The notes under the pieces were generated by a model. It was not told where the DNA came from. It saw nothing but the letters and a program-made list of their open reading frames with translations, and made no database searches. Made by a program: the position numbers and the translations under genes. A stretch of 64,000 bases of DNA, taken from positions 372,001 through 436,000 of the forward strand of contig NZ_PGFE01000001.1 of the NCBI RefSeq assembly GCF_002797595.1, read 5' to 3'. Each line of letters starts with the position of its first letter. Positions within the stretch are counted from its first letter, which is position 1. Below are positions 1 to 13,140 of this stretch, piece by piece. The DNA is from Sediminihabitans luteus. Lineage in GTDB: Bacteria; Actinomycetota; Actinomycetes; Actinomycetales; Cellulomonadaceae.

Positions 1-130
1 CGCCGTTCTCGCCGCAGATGGCGTGGACCTCGCCCCGCCTGACCTCGAGGGTCACGTCCTCCAGGGCCTTGACCCCGGGGAACTCCTTGGTGATGCCGCG
101 CATCTCCAGGATGTTGCTGCCGTCAGCCAT
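1..130 (-). CDS. Sugar ABC transporter ATP-binding subunit (5' part only)
   Basis: Only the first 43 codons lie in the window; the gene continues past base 1. It starts at an ATG (codon 130-128) and reads [20 protein letters not shown], the typical opening of MglA/XylG/MmsA sugar-import ATPases. The last visible residues, CGENG, begin a GENGAGKS-type Walker A loop. Family members carry two ATPase domains in about 500 residues and energise import of pentoses or hexoses. It follows the ChvE-type binding protein on the same strand, 129 nt downstream, with a strong hairpin between them, so the two are probably one operon with a permease outside the window. The exact sugar cannot be told from this fragment. 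Confidence 0.85.
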   Translation of the reverse strand, partial: MADGSNILEMRGITKEFPGVKALEDVTLEVRRGEVHAICGENG

Positions 131-209
131 CGACCGGCTCCTTCGACTCTGGCGGACGCCGCAGGGCGACGTCCGGTCGTTCGCGCGCGGCGGGTGGCCG
201 CGCAGGGCG

Positions 210-240
210 TCGCGCCCGGGACCTGGGGTCCCGGGCGCGA
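210..240 (-). terminator. Intra-operon hairpin after chvE
   Basis: A perfect 14-bp inverted repeat (210-223 pairs with 227-240) with a 3-nt loop lies between the binding-protein stop and the ATPase start. There is no T-tract. In binding-protein operons such hairpins usually protect the 3' end of the binding-protein mRNA or partly terminate transcription, giving more binding protein than ATPase. That role is inferred. Confidence 0.65.
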
Positions 241-259
241 GCCGTGGGATGCTGCTGCG

Positions 260-1381
260 TCAGAGACCGAGGTCGGCCGCGCTGTAGAAGCCCGAGTCGA
301 CGAGCATCTCCTGGACCGTGTCGGCCGTGACGACCTGCGGGGGCAGGAGGTACGACGGGACGACCTTGACCCCGTTGTCGTACGTCTCGTCGTCGTTGGT
401 CTCGGGCGTGTCGCCGTTGACGATGTCGGTGACCATCTTCGCGACCTGGTCACCCAGCGTGCGGGTGTCCTTCCAGACCGTCATCGACTGCTTGCCGGCG
501 AGCATGTTCTTGGTGTTCGCCTGGTCGGCGTCCTGGCCCGTGATGAGCGGCCAGTCGGCCTCGGTGTAGCCGGCGCCGTCGAGCGCCTGCTCGATGCCGA
601 GGGCGAGCGAGTCGTTGGGCGAGAGCACGACGTCGACCTTCTTGTCGGCGTAGAACGAGTTGAGGCGGTTCTCCATCTCGGACTGGGCCTTGGCGGACTC
701 CCAGCCCTGGATGCCGATCGTCGTCCAGTCGTCGACCGTCGCGGGGGCCTTGCCCGAGGGAACGACGAGCTGACCGCTCTCGACGTAGGGGCTCAGCACG
801 TCCCAGGCGCCCTTGAAGAAGAACTTGGCGTTGTTGTCGTCGGGCGACCCGGCGAACGGCTCGAGGTTGAACGGGCCCTCGCCGTCCTTGAGGCCGAGCT
901 GCTCCTCGATGAACTGGCCCTGGAGCGTGCCGACGAGCTCGTTGTCGAACGTCGCGTAGTAGTCGACGTTCTCGGTGTCGTTGATGAGGCGGTCGTACGC
1001 GATGACGGGGATGTCGGCGTCGGCGGCGGTCTGCAGGACCGGGCCGAGGGCGGTGCCGTCGATCGAGGCGATGACGAGCACGTCGGCGCCGTCGTTGATC
1101 ATGTTCTGGATCTGAGTGATCTGCTGGTCGACCTTGTTGTCGGCGTACTGCAGCGAGGTCTTGTAGCCCTCGTCCTGGAGCAGCTCCTGCAGGTGCGTGC
1201 CGTCGTTGTTCCAGCGCTCGAGGCTCTTGGTCGGCATCGCGATGCCGATCGTGGTGTCGCCGGCGGCAGCGCTCCCACCATCGCTCGCGTCGTCCGAACG
1301 CTCCGAGCTGCACGCAGCCAGGGATCCGAACAGCAGGGTGGCGCCGGCGAAGGCGGCGATCGTTCTGCGCAGTGACGTCAT
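260..1381 (-). CDS. chvE: Multiple-monosaccharide ABC transporter substrate-binding lipoprotein, ChvE type
   Basis: Extracellular sugar receptor delivering substrate to a CUT2-type ABC importer. The 373-residue product begins with a lipoprotein signal peptide (charged MTSLRR, hydrophobic stretch, lipobox SLAAC with Cys24), followed by a periplasmic-binding-protein fold of the ribose/xylose class (TIGIAMPTKSLERW, then DGADVLVIASIDG). The segment GSPDDNNAKFFFKG is typical of ChvE-like multiple-sugar receptors rather than plain XylF. Upstream in-frame ATGs exist at 1387 and 1399, but the best ribosome site, GAGAGG, lies 7 nt before the ATG at 1381, so that start is chosen. The gene is divergent from a ROK regulator, with a promoter and two palindromes between them. 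The substrate may be xylose, arabinose, glucose or galactose. Confidence 0.85.
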   Translation of the reverse strand: MTSLRRTIAAFAGATLLFGSLAACSSERSDDASDGGSAAAGDTTIGIAMPTKSLERWNNDGTHLQELLQDEGYKTSLQYADNKVDQQITQIQNMINDGADVLVIASIDGTALGPVLQTAADADIPVIAYDRLINDTENVDYYATFDNELVGTLQGQFIEEQLGLKDGEGPFNLEPFAGSPDDNNAKFFFKGAWDVLSPYVESGQLVVPSGKAPATVDDWTTIGIQGWESAKAQSEMENRLNSFYADKKVDVVLSPNDSLALGIEQALDGAGYTEADWPLITGQDADQANTKNMLAGKQSMTVWKDTRTLGDQVAKMVTDIVNGDTPETNDDETYDNGVKVVPSYLLPPQVVTADTVQEMLVDSGFYSAADLGL

Positions 1382-1450
1382 CGTCATACCTCTCGTCATC
1401 GAATCAGGGGCGGACGTGCGACGACGTCCGACGTCCCGCGGCGACGGAGG

Positions 1451-1466
1451 CCTGCATCGATGCAGG
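1451..1466. promoter_or_regulatory. 16-bp perfect palindrome, candidate operator
   Basis: CCTGCATCGATGCAGG is a perfect palindrome in the chvE leader, about 25-40 nt downstream of the predicted chvE transcription start. Its position suits a roadblock operator for the divergent ROK regulator or a LacI-type protein. The protein that binds is not known. Confidence 0.5.
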
Positions 1467-1495
1467 TCAGGCCACCACCGTGGGGCACGTCGAGA

Positions 1496-1524
1496 AAACT
1501 ACGCATGATGCGTTTGATGGTCAA
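1496..1524 (-). promoter_or_regulatory. chvE promoter with palindrome in the spacer
   Basis: On the minus strand, TTGACC (1519-1524) and TAGTTT (1496-1501) are separated by exactly 17 nt, a good sigma-70-type promoter for chvE. The spacer holds ACGCATGATGCGT (1501-1513), perfect 6-bp arms around one central base, so a protein bound there would block RNA polymerase. Confidence 0.65.
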
Positions 1525-1606
1525 GGCCAGATCGCGCGTCGTAACCATATTGTGTTCGAGGCTCAAACTCATGAGACCGTGGGTCAGCGAGGGAAGGAGG
1601 CCCGGC

Positions 1607-2818
1607 GTGTACCCTTCGCGTGTGAACACCGACCGGTCCACGCCCGGGTCGCAGACCTCACTGCGCGAGGCGAACCGGCTCCGGCTCGTCGACGCCGTCA
1701 AGCGTTTCGGTGGGCTCACGCAGGTCGAGCTCGCCGCCGCGACAGGGCTGTCGACCGCCACGGTGTCGACCATCGTCAAGGAGCTCATCGCCGCCGGCGT
1801 GGTCGAGACGCACACCACCTCCCGCTCCGGCCGACGCGCCCAGAAGGTCACCATCGCGCGCCGCGTCGGCCTCGTCGCGGGCGTGCAGGTCGGCCACCGG
1901 CACCTGCAGGTCACCCTCGCCGACTTCTCCCGCACCGTCGTCGCCGAGCAGCAGATGCCCCTGCCGGCCGAGCACCGCCTCGACACCGGCCTCGACCGCG
2001 TCGCCCTGCTCATCGTCGACCTGCTCGAGCGGGTCGGCGCGCAGACCGACGAGCTGCTCGCCGTCGGCCTCGCCCTGCCCGCCCCCGTCGACTCCGCCAC
2101 CGGGATGATCTCGGTGCGCGGCGTCCTGCGCGGGTGGGACGACACGCACATCGGCCAGGTGCTGTCCAAGCGCCTCGCGACGCCCGTGTTCGTCGAGAAC
2201 GACGCCAACCTCGGGGCGCTCGCCGAGCACGACTTCGGGGCGGCGCGCGGCGCACGCGACTCGATCTTCGTGCGCGCCTCGTACGGCACGGGAGCGGGCC
2301 TCGTCCTCGGCGACCACCTGCACCGCGGCTACGCGGGCACCGCGGGCGAGATCGGCCACGTCCAGATCACCCCGGACGGCCCGATCTGCCGCTGCGGCAA
2401 CCGCGGCTGCCTCGAGACCGTGGTCGGCGCGACCGCGCTGCTCGAGATGCTGCGCACGAGCCACGGCCCCCTGACGCTGCGCGATGTGATCGCGCAGGCC
2501 ATCGAGGGGGACCCGGGCTGCCGCCGCGTAGTCGCCGACGCGGGCGCGCGCATCGGCGCCGCCGTGGCGACCCTCGCGACCGGGATCAACCCGCAGTGCG
2601 TCGTCGTCGGCGGCGAGCTCGCCGAGACGGGCGAGGTGCTCGTCGGCCCGCTGCGCGAGGCCGTGCTGCGCCACGTCGTGCCCAACACGCTCGCCCCGCT
2701 CGAGGTCGTCGTCGGCGAGCTCGGCACCCGCGCCGAGGTCATGGGGGCCGTCGCGCTCGCGCTCCGCTCGACCGACGTGGCGTCCGACGGCTCCGCTGTG
2801 CAAGGCTTCGCACCGTGA
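1607..2818 (+). CDS. ROK-family transcriptional regulator
   Basis: A 403-residue regulator of the NagC/XylR class that senses a sugar with a kinase-like domain and binds DNA with its N-terminus. A winged-helix region lies around residues 30-70 (LTQVELAAATGLSTATVS). The ROK domain follows, with ENDANLGALAEHDFG, a phosphate loop (SYGTGAGLVLG) and the zinc-binding signature CRCGNRGCLE near residues 261-270. GTG at 1607 is preceded 6 nt upstream by an almost ideal GGAAGGAGG; a second GTG at 1622 has no site, so 1607 is preferred. The gene is divergent from chvE and overlaps the next ATPase gene by 4 bases (GTGA). It probably represses chvE in the absence of sugar, through the palindromes between them; that is inferred from position. 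Confidence 0.85.
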   Translation: MYPSRVNTDRSTPGSQTSLREANRLRLVDAVKRFGGLTQVELAAATGLSTATVSTIVKELIAAGVVETHTTSRSGRRAQKVTIARRVGLVAGVQVGHRHLQVTLADFSRTVVAEQQMPLPAEHRLDTGLDRVALLIVDLLERVGAQTDELLAVGLALPAPVDSATGMISVRGVLRGWDDTHIGQVLSKRLATPVFVENDANLGALAEHDFGAARGARDSIFVRASYGTGAGLVLGDHLHRGYAGTAGEIGHVQITPDGPICRCGNRGCLETVVGATALLEMLRTSHGPLTLRDVIAQAIEGDPGCRRVVADAGARIGAAVATLATGINPQCVVVGGELAETGEVLVGPLREAVLRHVVPNTLAPLEVVVGELGTRAEVMGAVALALRSTDVASDGSAVQGFAP

Positions 2819-3600
2819 AGCGCGCCCAGGCCGCGCCGGCGCTGTCGCTGGCCGGTATCGACAAGAGCTTCGGACACGTCCAGGCGTTGTCCGAGGTCTC
2901 GCTCGAGGTGCGCGCGCACGAGGTCGTCGCGCTCGTAGGCGACAACGCCGCGGGCAAGTCGACCCTCGCGAAGATCATCGCGGGCGTGCTCCAGCCCGAC
3001 GCGGGAATCATCGAGTCCGACGGCGTCCCCGTGACCATCGCGAACCCGGCCGCCGCGCACGCGCTCGGCATCGCGAGCGTGTTCCAGGACCTCGCATTGT
3101 GCGACAACCTCGACGTCGTCCAGAACCTCTACCTCGGCCGCGAGCTGCGGCGCGGGCTGCGGCTCGACGACGAGGCCATGGAGGACGAGGCGCGGCGCAT
3201 CCTGCGCTCGCTCACGTCCCGCATCCCGTCGGTGCGCACCCCGCTCGCAGGTCTCTCCGCGGGCCAGCGCCAGAGCGTCGCGATCGCCCGCACGCTGCTC
3301 GGCGAGCCCCGCGTCGTCGTGCTCGACGAACCCACCGCCTCGCTCTCGGTCTCGCAGACCGCCGAGGTGCTCATGCACGTCGAGCGCCTGCGCGAGCTCG
3401 GCCACGCGGTGATCCTCATCAGCCACAACATGACCGACGTGCGCGCCGTGGCCGACCGCATCGAGGTGCTGCGGCACGGCCGCAACAACGGCTCGTTCTC
3501 GGGCGCCGACGTCGGCTACGAGGAGATCATCGCCGCGATCACCGGCGCGAGCGCTCCCCCGCGGCACGACGCGCTGCGGGACGGTCCCCGCAGCGCGTGA
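2815..3600 (+). CDS. Single-domain sugar ABC ATPase (FrcA type), no permease nearby
   Basis: A 261-residue ABC ATPase with every catalytic motif intact: Walker A GDNAAGKST (about residues 42-50), Q-loop VFQDLALCDNL, signature LSAGQRQ (about 147), Walker B VVVLDEPTAS, and switch His in LISHN. It resembles one half of MglA/RbsA and is closest in layout to FrcA-like single ATPases. The GTG start overlaps the ROK stop codon, so the two are translationally coupled. No permease or binding protein follows on this strand, so it must work with permeases encoded elsewhere, perhaps the divergent ChvE system, or act as a regulatory ATPase coupled to the ROK protein. Its stop lies 3 bp from the convergent acetyltransferase. 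Confidence 0.85.
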   Translation: MKRAQAAPALSLAGIDKSFGHVQALSEVSLEVRAHEVVALVGDNAAGKSTLAKIIAGVLQPDAGIIESDGVPVTIANPAAAHALGIASVFQDLALCDNLDVVQNLYLGRELRRGLRLDDEAMEDEARRILRSLTSRIPSVRTPLAGLSAGQRQSVAIARTLLGEPRVVVLDEPTASLSVSQTAEVLMHVERLRELGHAVILISHNMTDVRAVADRIEVLRHGRNNGSFSGADVGYEEIIAAITGASAPPRHDALRDGPRSA

Positions 3601-3603
3601 GGC

Positions 3604-4134
3604 TCAGCCCGCGTCGGCGTCGCGCTGCGGCGTGCCGTCCGCGTTGCGCACGTCGGCCTCGCCGAGGATGCGCCGCAGGTACGTGTAGGTGAGGTCGCCC
3701 GCCGTCTGGTCGAACTGCTCCTCGTACCCCTGCTGCTGGTAGAGCGCGAGGTTGCGCGCCGAGTCCTTGCCCGTGAAGACCCACACCTCGGTGGTCTCCT
3801 CGGGCAGGTAGGGCAGCACGGCGAACATCAGCTGCGTGCCGATCCCGCGGCCCTGCTGGTCGGGAGCCACGGCGAGCCGACCGAGCGTGGCCTTCTGCCC
3901 CTCGATCTCGACGCGCACGGACCCGACGAGCCGGTGGCCGTCCCACGCACCGAGGGTCACGACGCCGTCCGCGGCCATGTCGTCGCGCAGCTCGTGCAGC
4001 GTCTGCGTCAGCGGCGGGATGTTCGGGTCGTCGTGGATCTGGGCCTCCGTGACGAAGGCGGCGCGACGCAGGGTGAGGAGCTCGCCCGCAGTCTCGTCGG
4101 GAACCACGTCGATCCTGAGCTGGGTGTCCGTCAT
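3604..4134 (-). CDS. GNAT-family N-acetyltransferase
   Basis: A 176-residue protein of the Gcn5-related acetyltransferase superfamily, which moves an acetyl group from acetyl-CoA to an amine. The CoA pyrophosphate loop is clear: LGRLAVAPDQQGRGIGTQLM (about residues 84-103) contains the Q-x-x-G-x-G motif A, followed by a C-terminal strand with YQQQGYEE. Substrate cannot be told. The gene is convergent with the ATPase gene (3-bp gap) and divergent from purU. The start has no good ribosome site (GGGGCC before ATG), and the same GGGGCCATG context precedes mdh, so it may be leaderless. Confidence 0.8.
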   Translation of the reverse strand: MTDTQLRIDVVPDETAGELLTLRRAAFVTEAQIHDDPNIPPLTQTLHELRDDMAADGVVTLGAWDGHRLVGSVRVEIEGQKATLGRLAVAPDQQGRGIGTQLMFAVLPYLPEETTEVWVFTGKDSARNLALYQQQGYEEQFDQTAGDLTYTYLRRILGEADVRNADGTPQRDADAG

Positions 4135-4232
4135 GGCCCCATCCTTCCAGACGGGCAGCCACGCCGTCCGGCCGTCCGCGGGGTGTCGTGCGGCCGTCGC
4201 CCCGGCGGGCGTGCCCGACGACGTCCCCTCGG

Positions 4233-4238
4233 TACGCT
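4233..4238 (+). promoter_or_regulatory. purU -10 box, leaderless
   Basis: TACGCT ends 6 nt before the GTG start of purU, placing the transcription start on or next to the start codon. No Shine-Dalgarno sequence is present. Confidence 0.55.
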
Positions 4239-4244
4239 GGCCCC

Positions 4245-5111
<867 letters not shown>

Positions 5112-5126
5112 CGCCGGGGCGCCCGG

Positions 5127-5690
5127 TCAGGTGGCGGGCGCGTAGACCAGGTGCACCACGCCCCGCGGGAACGTCTCGGACGACACGAGCCGCAGGAGCC
5201 TGAGCTCGCCGTCGTCGGGGAACAGCCGCGTGCCGCGCCCGAGCAGGGCGGGGTGCACGAACACGTGCAGCTCGTCGAGCCGTCCGGCGACGATCAGCTG
5301 CCGCACGACGGACGGCGACCCGGTGAGGAACGCGTCGTCGTCGCCCGCGCGCAGCGCGTCCGCGACGTCGAGCAGGTCGCCCTCGGCCTGCTCCGAGTTG
5401 CGCCAGGTGAAGGTCAGCGGCGAGCGCGAGACGACGATCTTGCGCTTGTCGCCGAGCTCGGCCGCGAACTCCGCGTCCTCCTCCCCCGCGGCCTCACGGG
5501 CGGGCCACGCGCCCGCGAAGCTGTCGTAGGTCACGCGCCCGAACAGCATGGTGCCGGGCGCGTGCGTCGCCGCGACCGCCGCGCCCATCGGCTCGTCGAA
5601 GAACGGGAAGTGCCACTGCGTCGGGTCCTGCGCCTCGACCTCGACGACGCCGTCGAGGGACATGAACAGGGTCGCGCTGAGCCGTGCCAT
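5127..5690 (-). CDS. RibD/dihydrofolate-reductase-fold protein
   Basis: A 187-residue protein of the DHFR-like superfamily (RibD C-terminal domain family), common in actinobacteria and usually without known substrate. Recognisable are the opening strand MARLSATLFMSLDGVVE, the NADPH-binding block MLFGRVTYDSFAGAW, and the C-terminal HVFVHPALLGRGTRLF. It is not the folate-pathway FolA, which lacks this layout. A GAGGAG site sits just before the ATG at 5690. It lies 11 nt downstream of mdh on the same strand and is probably co-transcribed, though no functional link to malate dehydrogenase is evident. Confidence 0.8.
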   Translation of the reverse strand: MARLSATLFMSLDGVVEVEAQDPTQWHFPFFDEPMGAAVAATHAPGTMLFGRVTYDSFAGAWPAREAAGEEDAEFAAELGDKRKIVVSRSPLTFTWRNSEQAEGDLLDVADALRAGDDDAFLTGSPSVVRQLIVAGRLDELHVFVHPALLGRGTRLFPDDGELRLLRLVSSETFPRGVVHLVYAPAT

Positions 5691-5701
5691 CGTGCTCCTC
5701 C

Positions 5702-10316
<4,615 letters not shown>

Positions 10317-10374
10317 GGTCCTGCGATCGTAAGGACGCGTGCCGGGCCGCGCCCGGTATTTTCCCCGGGGACGA

Positions 10375-10409
10375 CGACGCCGACCGCCCCGGAGGGACGG
10401 CCGGCGTCG
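10375..10409 (-). terminator. icd terminator
   Basis: CGACGCCG (10375-10382) pairs with CGGCGTCG (10402-10409), and the inner bases extend the stem with mismatches. It follows the icd stop and precedes the ABC exporter start. As usual in this genome, no T-run follows. Confidence 0.6.
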
Positions 10410-10422
10410 GACGTGCGAGGGA

Positions 10423-11643
10423 TCAGGCGGCGAGGCGCGCCGCGAGGTTCTCGTCGAGGGCCGCGAGGAAGTCCTCGGTCGTGAGCCACTCCTGCTCCGG
10501 GCCGACCAGGAGCGCGAGGTCCTTGGTCATCTTGCCCGACTCGACCGTCGTGATGACGACGTTCTCGAGCGTCTCGGCGAACTCGACGACCTCGGGGGTG
10601 TTGTCGATCTTGCCGCGGTGCATGAGGCCGCGCGTCCAGGCGAAGATCGACGCGATCGGGTTGGTCGACGTCGGCTTGCCCTGCTGGTGCTGGCGGTAGT
10701 GACGGGTCACGGTGCCGTGCGCGGCCTCGGCCTCGACGGTCTGGCCGTCCGGGGTCATGAGGACCGACGTCATGAGGCCGAGCGAGCCGAAGCCCTGGGC
10801 CACGGTGTCGGACTGCACGTCGCCGTCGTAGTTCTTGCACGCCCAGACGTAGCCGCCCTCCCACTTCATGGCCGAGGCGACCATGTCGTCGATGAGGCGG
10901 TGCTCGTAGGTGAGGCCCGCGGCCTCGAACTGCTCGGCGAACTCGGCGTCGAAGACCTCCTGGAACAGGTCCTTGAACTGGCCGTCGTAGGCCTTGAGGA
11001 TCGTGTTCTTGGTCGACAGGTACACCGGGTACTGGCGCTGCAGGCCGTACGCGAACGAGGCGCGCGCGAAGTCCTTGATGGACTCGTTGAAGTTGTACAT
11101 GCCCATCGCGACGCCGCCCTCCTCGGGCATGGTCACGACCTCGAACTTCTGCGCCTCGGAGCCGTCGGCCGGCTCGAAGGTCATCGTGATCTTGCCGGCG
11201 CCGGGGACCTTGAAGTTCGTCGACTTGTACTGGTCGCCGTGCGCGTGGCGGCCGATGATGATCGGCTTGTTCCAGCCCGGCACGAGGCGCGGGATGTTGG
11301 AGATGATGATCGGCTCGCGGAAGACGACGCCACCGAGGATGTTGCGGATCGTGCCGTTGGGCGAGACCCACATCTTCTTCAGGCCGAACTCCTCGACGCG
11401 CGCCTCGTCGGGCGTGATCGTGGCGCACTTGACGCCGACGTGGTGCTCCTTGATCGCGTTCGCCGCGTCGATGGTCACCTGGTCGTCCGTGGCGTCACGG
11501 TTCTGGATCGACAGGTCGTAGTAGCGCAGGTCCACGTCGAGGTACGGGTGGATGAGGCGGTCCTTGATGAACTGCCAGATGATGCGCGTCATCTCGTCGC
11601 CGTCGAGCTCGACGACCGGTCCGACTACCTTGATCTTGCCCAT
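10423..11643 (-). CDS. icd: NADP-dependent isocitrate dehydrogenase
   Basis: Oxidative decarboxylation of isocitrate to 2-oxoglutarate in the TCA cycle. The 406-residue sequence is the homodimeric, eukaryote-like class (opening [20 protein letters not shown]) and not the 740-residue monomeric IDH found in many other actinobacteria. Substrate and metal-binding blocks are intact: [12 protein letters not shown], and the Asp-rich [20 protein letters not shown]. The C-terminal [20 protein letters not shown] holds the NADP-binding region. The ATG at 11643 is directly preceded by GGGAGTTCATCGCGC. A perfect 14-bp palindrome 60 nt upstream overlaps a possible -35 box. Confidence 0.96.
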   Translation of the reverse strand: MGKIKVVGPVVELDGDEMTRIIWQFIKDRLIHPYLDVDLRYYDLSIQNRDATDDQVTIDAANAIKEHHVGVKCATITPDEARVEEFGLKKMWVSPNGTIRNILGGVVFREPIIISNIPRLVPGWNKPIIIGRHAHGDQYKSTNFKVPGAGKITMTFEPADGSEAQKFEVVTMPEEGGVAMGMYNFNESIKDFARASFAYGLQRQYPVYLSTKNTILKAYDGQFKDLFQEVFDAEFAEQFEAAGLTYEHRLIDDMVASAMKWEGGYVWACKNYDGDVQSDTVAQGFGSLGLMTSVLMTPDGQTVEAEAAHGTVTRHYRQHQQGKPTSTNPIASIFAWTRGLMHRGKIDNTPEVVEFAETLENVVITTVESGKMTKDLALLVGPEQEWLTTEDFLAALDENLAARLAA

Positions 11644-11702
11644 GCGCGATGAACTCCCTGCGGGATGAGGTGTGGGTTTCCGTCGACCAGACTAACTGAT
11701 CT

Positions 11703-11716
11703 TCTTGACGTCAAGA
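11703..11716. promoter_or_regulatory. 14-bp palindrome in the icd promoter
   Basis: TCTTGACGTCAAGA is a perfect palindrome whose centre is about 66 nt upstream of icd. Read on the minus strand it contains TTGACG, a candidate -35 element. The form nCTTGAnnTCAAGn resembles operators of MarR-family proteins; family assignment is from memory and unverified. Confidence 0.55.
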
Positions 11717-11889
11717 TACTTCCGCCGAACCTGTGAAGGTCCTGGAGATCCGCGACGTTCCCGGTCAGATCGCGCATCTGAGCCCCGAACGGTGGCAAGA
11801 TGCGGGACGACAGGTGGGCGCGACGTCCGACGCTGACGCGTGGGCAGGCAGTGCGTCCCACGACCACCGCCAGCTCAGACAGGAACACC

Positions 11890-13035
11890 ATGTCCCAGGA
11901 CTTCGCCGCGCCGGCCGCCACGGCCCCGGCGCCCGCCCCTGCCGTCACGGACGCCGAGACCGCGACGCCGCACGTCGGCACGCGCATGCTCGTCGAGGCG
12001 TTCGGCACCTTCTTCCTCGTGCTCGCCATCTGCGGCGTCGCGCTGTACGGCCGCTTCACCAACTCGAGCCTCACGCTCGCGGTCGCCCTCGCGGGCGGCA
12101 TCGCGGTGCTCGCCGCGATCGCGGCCGTCGGTCACATCTCGGGCGGTCACTTCAACCCCGCCGTGACGCTGGGTGCCGCGATCGCCGGCCGCACCGAGTG
12201 GATCAACGTCCCGCTCTACTGGGTCTCGCAGCTCGTCGGCGGCATCGCCGCCGCGTTCGTGCTGTGGGCGACCCTGCCCTCGGGCGCGCTGCCGATCCTC
12301 GCGCAGCTCGGCGCGGTGGACCCGGACACGACCAAGGCGAAGTTCTTCGCGGGCGTCGCGAACGGCTACGGCGACAACTCGCCGCTCGCCGCCGCGACCA
12401 GCGGGGCATTCAGCTTCGACCTCACCTCGGCCCTGCTCATCGAGGTCCTCGCGACCGCCGTGTTCGTCGGCGTGATCCTGGGCGTGACGTCCAAGCGTGC
12501 CAACACCAAGCTCGCCCCGATCGCGATCGGCCTCGCGCTCGCGTCGCTCATCATGGTCACCGCGCCGTTCACCAACGCCTCGCTCAACCCCGCCCGCTCG
12601 ACCGCGGCCGCCGTGTTCGCCGGCGACTGGGCGCTGAGCCAGCTCTGGCTGTTCTGGGTCGCCCCGCTCGTGGGTGGTGCGATCGCGGGTCTGTTCGCGC
12701 TGTCGTTCGCCCCGCTCAAGAACGACGTGGTCGCGGCCGGCGAGACCGACGCGCTCGCGACCGAGTACGAGGCCGCTGCCGTCAACAACGCGCCGTTCGG
12801 CGCGAGCGAGGCCGTCGTCGCGCCGACCGCGCCGGTCGCCGCTGAGCCGGTCGTCGCTGAGCCTGCCGTGGCCGAGCCTGCCGCACCGGCTCCGGCCCCC
12901 GCTGAGCCGGTCGCCGCCGCGGACGACTCCGTCGTCGACGACACGACCGTGACGCGCGCCCCGGCCGCGGACGGCTCCGCCGAGGCGCGCAGCGCCGAGG
13001 ACGGCGACGAGACGCCCGAGCAGCCCAAGGCCTGA
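11890..13035 (+). CDS. MIP-family channel (aquaporin) with long C-terminal tail
   Basis: A six-helix aquaporin of 381 residues. Both half-helix signatures are present: GHISGGHFNPAVT (about residues 80-92) and NASLNPARS (about 230-238). The region around and after the second motif (APIAIGLAL, then WALSQLWLFWVAPLVGG) closely follows AqpZ. Aligning back from NPAR, the selectivity-filter His of AqpZ (His174) is Ile here, so water selectivity is uncertain and larger solutes may pass. The tail of about 115 residues after the sixth helix is Ala/Pro/Glu/Val-rich with repeats of AEPV and is predicted to be disordered and cytoplasmic, unusual for the family. The ATG at 11890 is preceded by AGGAACACC. 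It is divergent from icd. Confidence 0.9.
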   Translation: MSQDFAAPAATAPAPAPAVTDAETATPHVGTRMLVEAFGTFFLVLAICGVALYGRFTNSSLTLAVALAGGIAVLAAIAAVGHISGGHFNPAVTLGAAIAGRTEWINVPLYWVSQLVGGIAAAFVLWATLPSGALPILAQLGAVDPDTTKAKFFAGVANGYGDNSPLAAATSGAFSFDLTSALLIEVLATAVFVGVILGVTSKRANTKLAPIAIGLALASLIMVTAPFTNASLNPARSTAAAVFAGDWALSQLWLFWVAPLVGGAIAGLFALSFAPLKNDVVAAGETDALATEYEAAAVNNAPFGASEAVVAPTAPVAAEPVVAEPAVAEPAAPAPAPAEPVAAADDSVVDDTTVTRAPAADGSAEARSAEDGDETPEQPKA

Positions 13036-13068
13036 CCACCGAACGGGCACCCGCCCGACGGTCGAGCC

Positions 13069-13105
13069 ACGAGGCCCCGCGCACCCTTGGTGCGCGGGGC
13101 CTCGT
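13069..13105. terminator. Bidirectional terminator between aquaporin and DUF3017 gene
   Basis: A perfect 17-bp stem (13069-13085 with 13089-13105) closed by a 3-nt loop CTT lies between two convergent genes, 34 bp after the aquaporin stop and 36 bp from the other stop. Confidence 0.8.
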
Positions 13106-13140
13106 CGTGCGCGGGGCTCGTCGCGTCCGGGGTGCGGGCG

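Noticed and set aside
1460-1606. N-terminal extension of the ROK regulator (start at 1460)
   Set aside because: It would run through the chvE promoter and operators; GTG 1607 has a near-perfect ribosome site.
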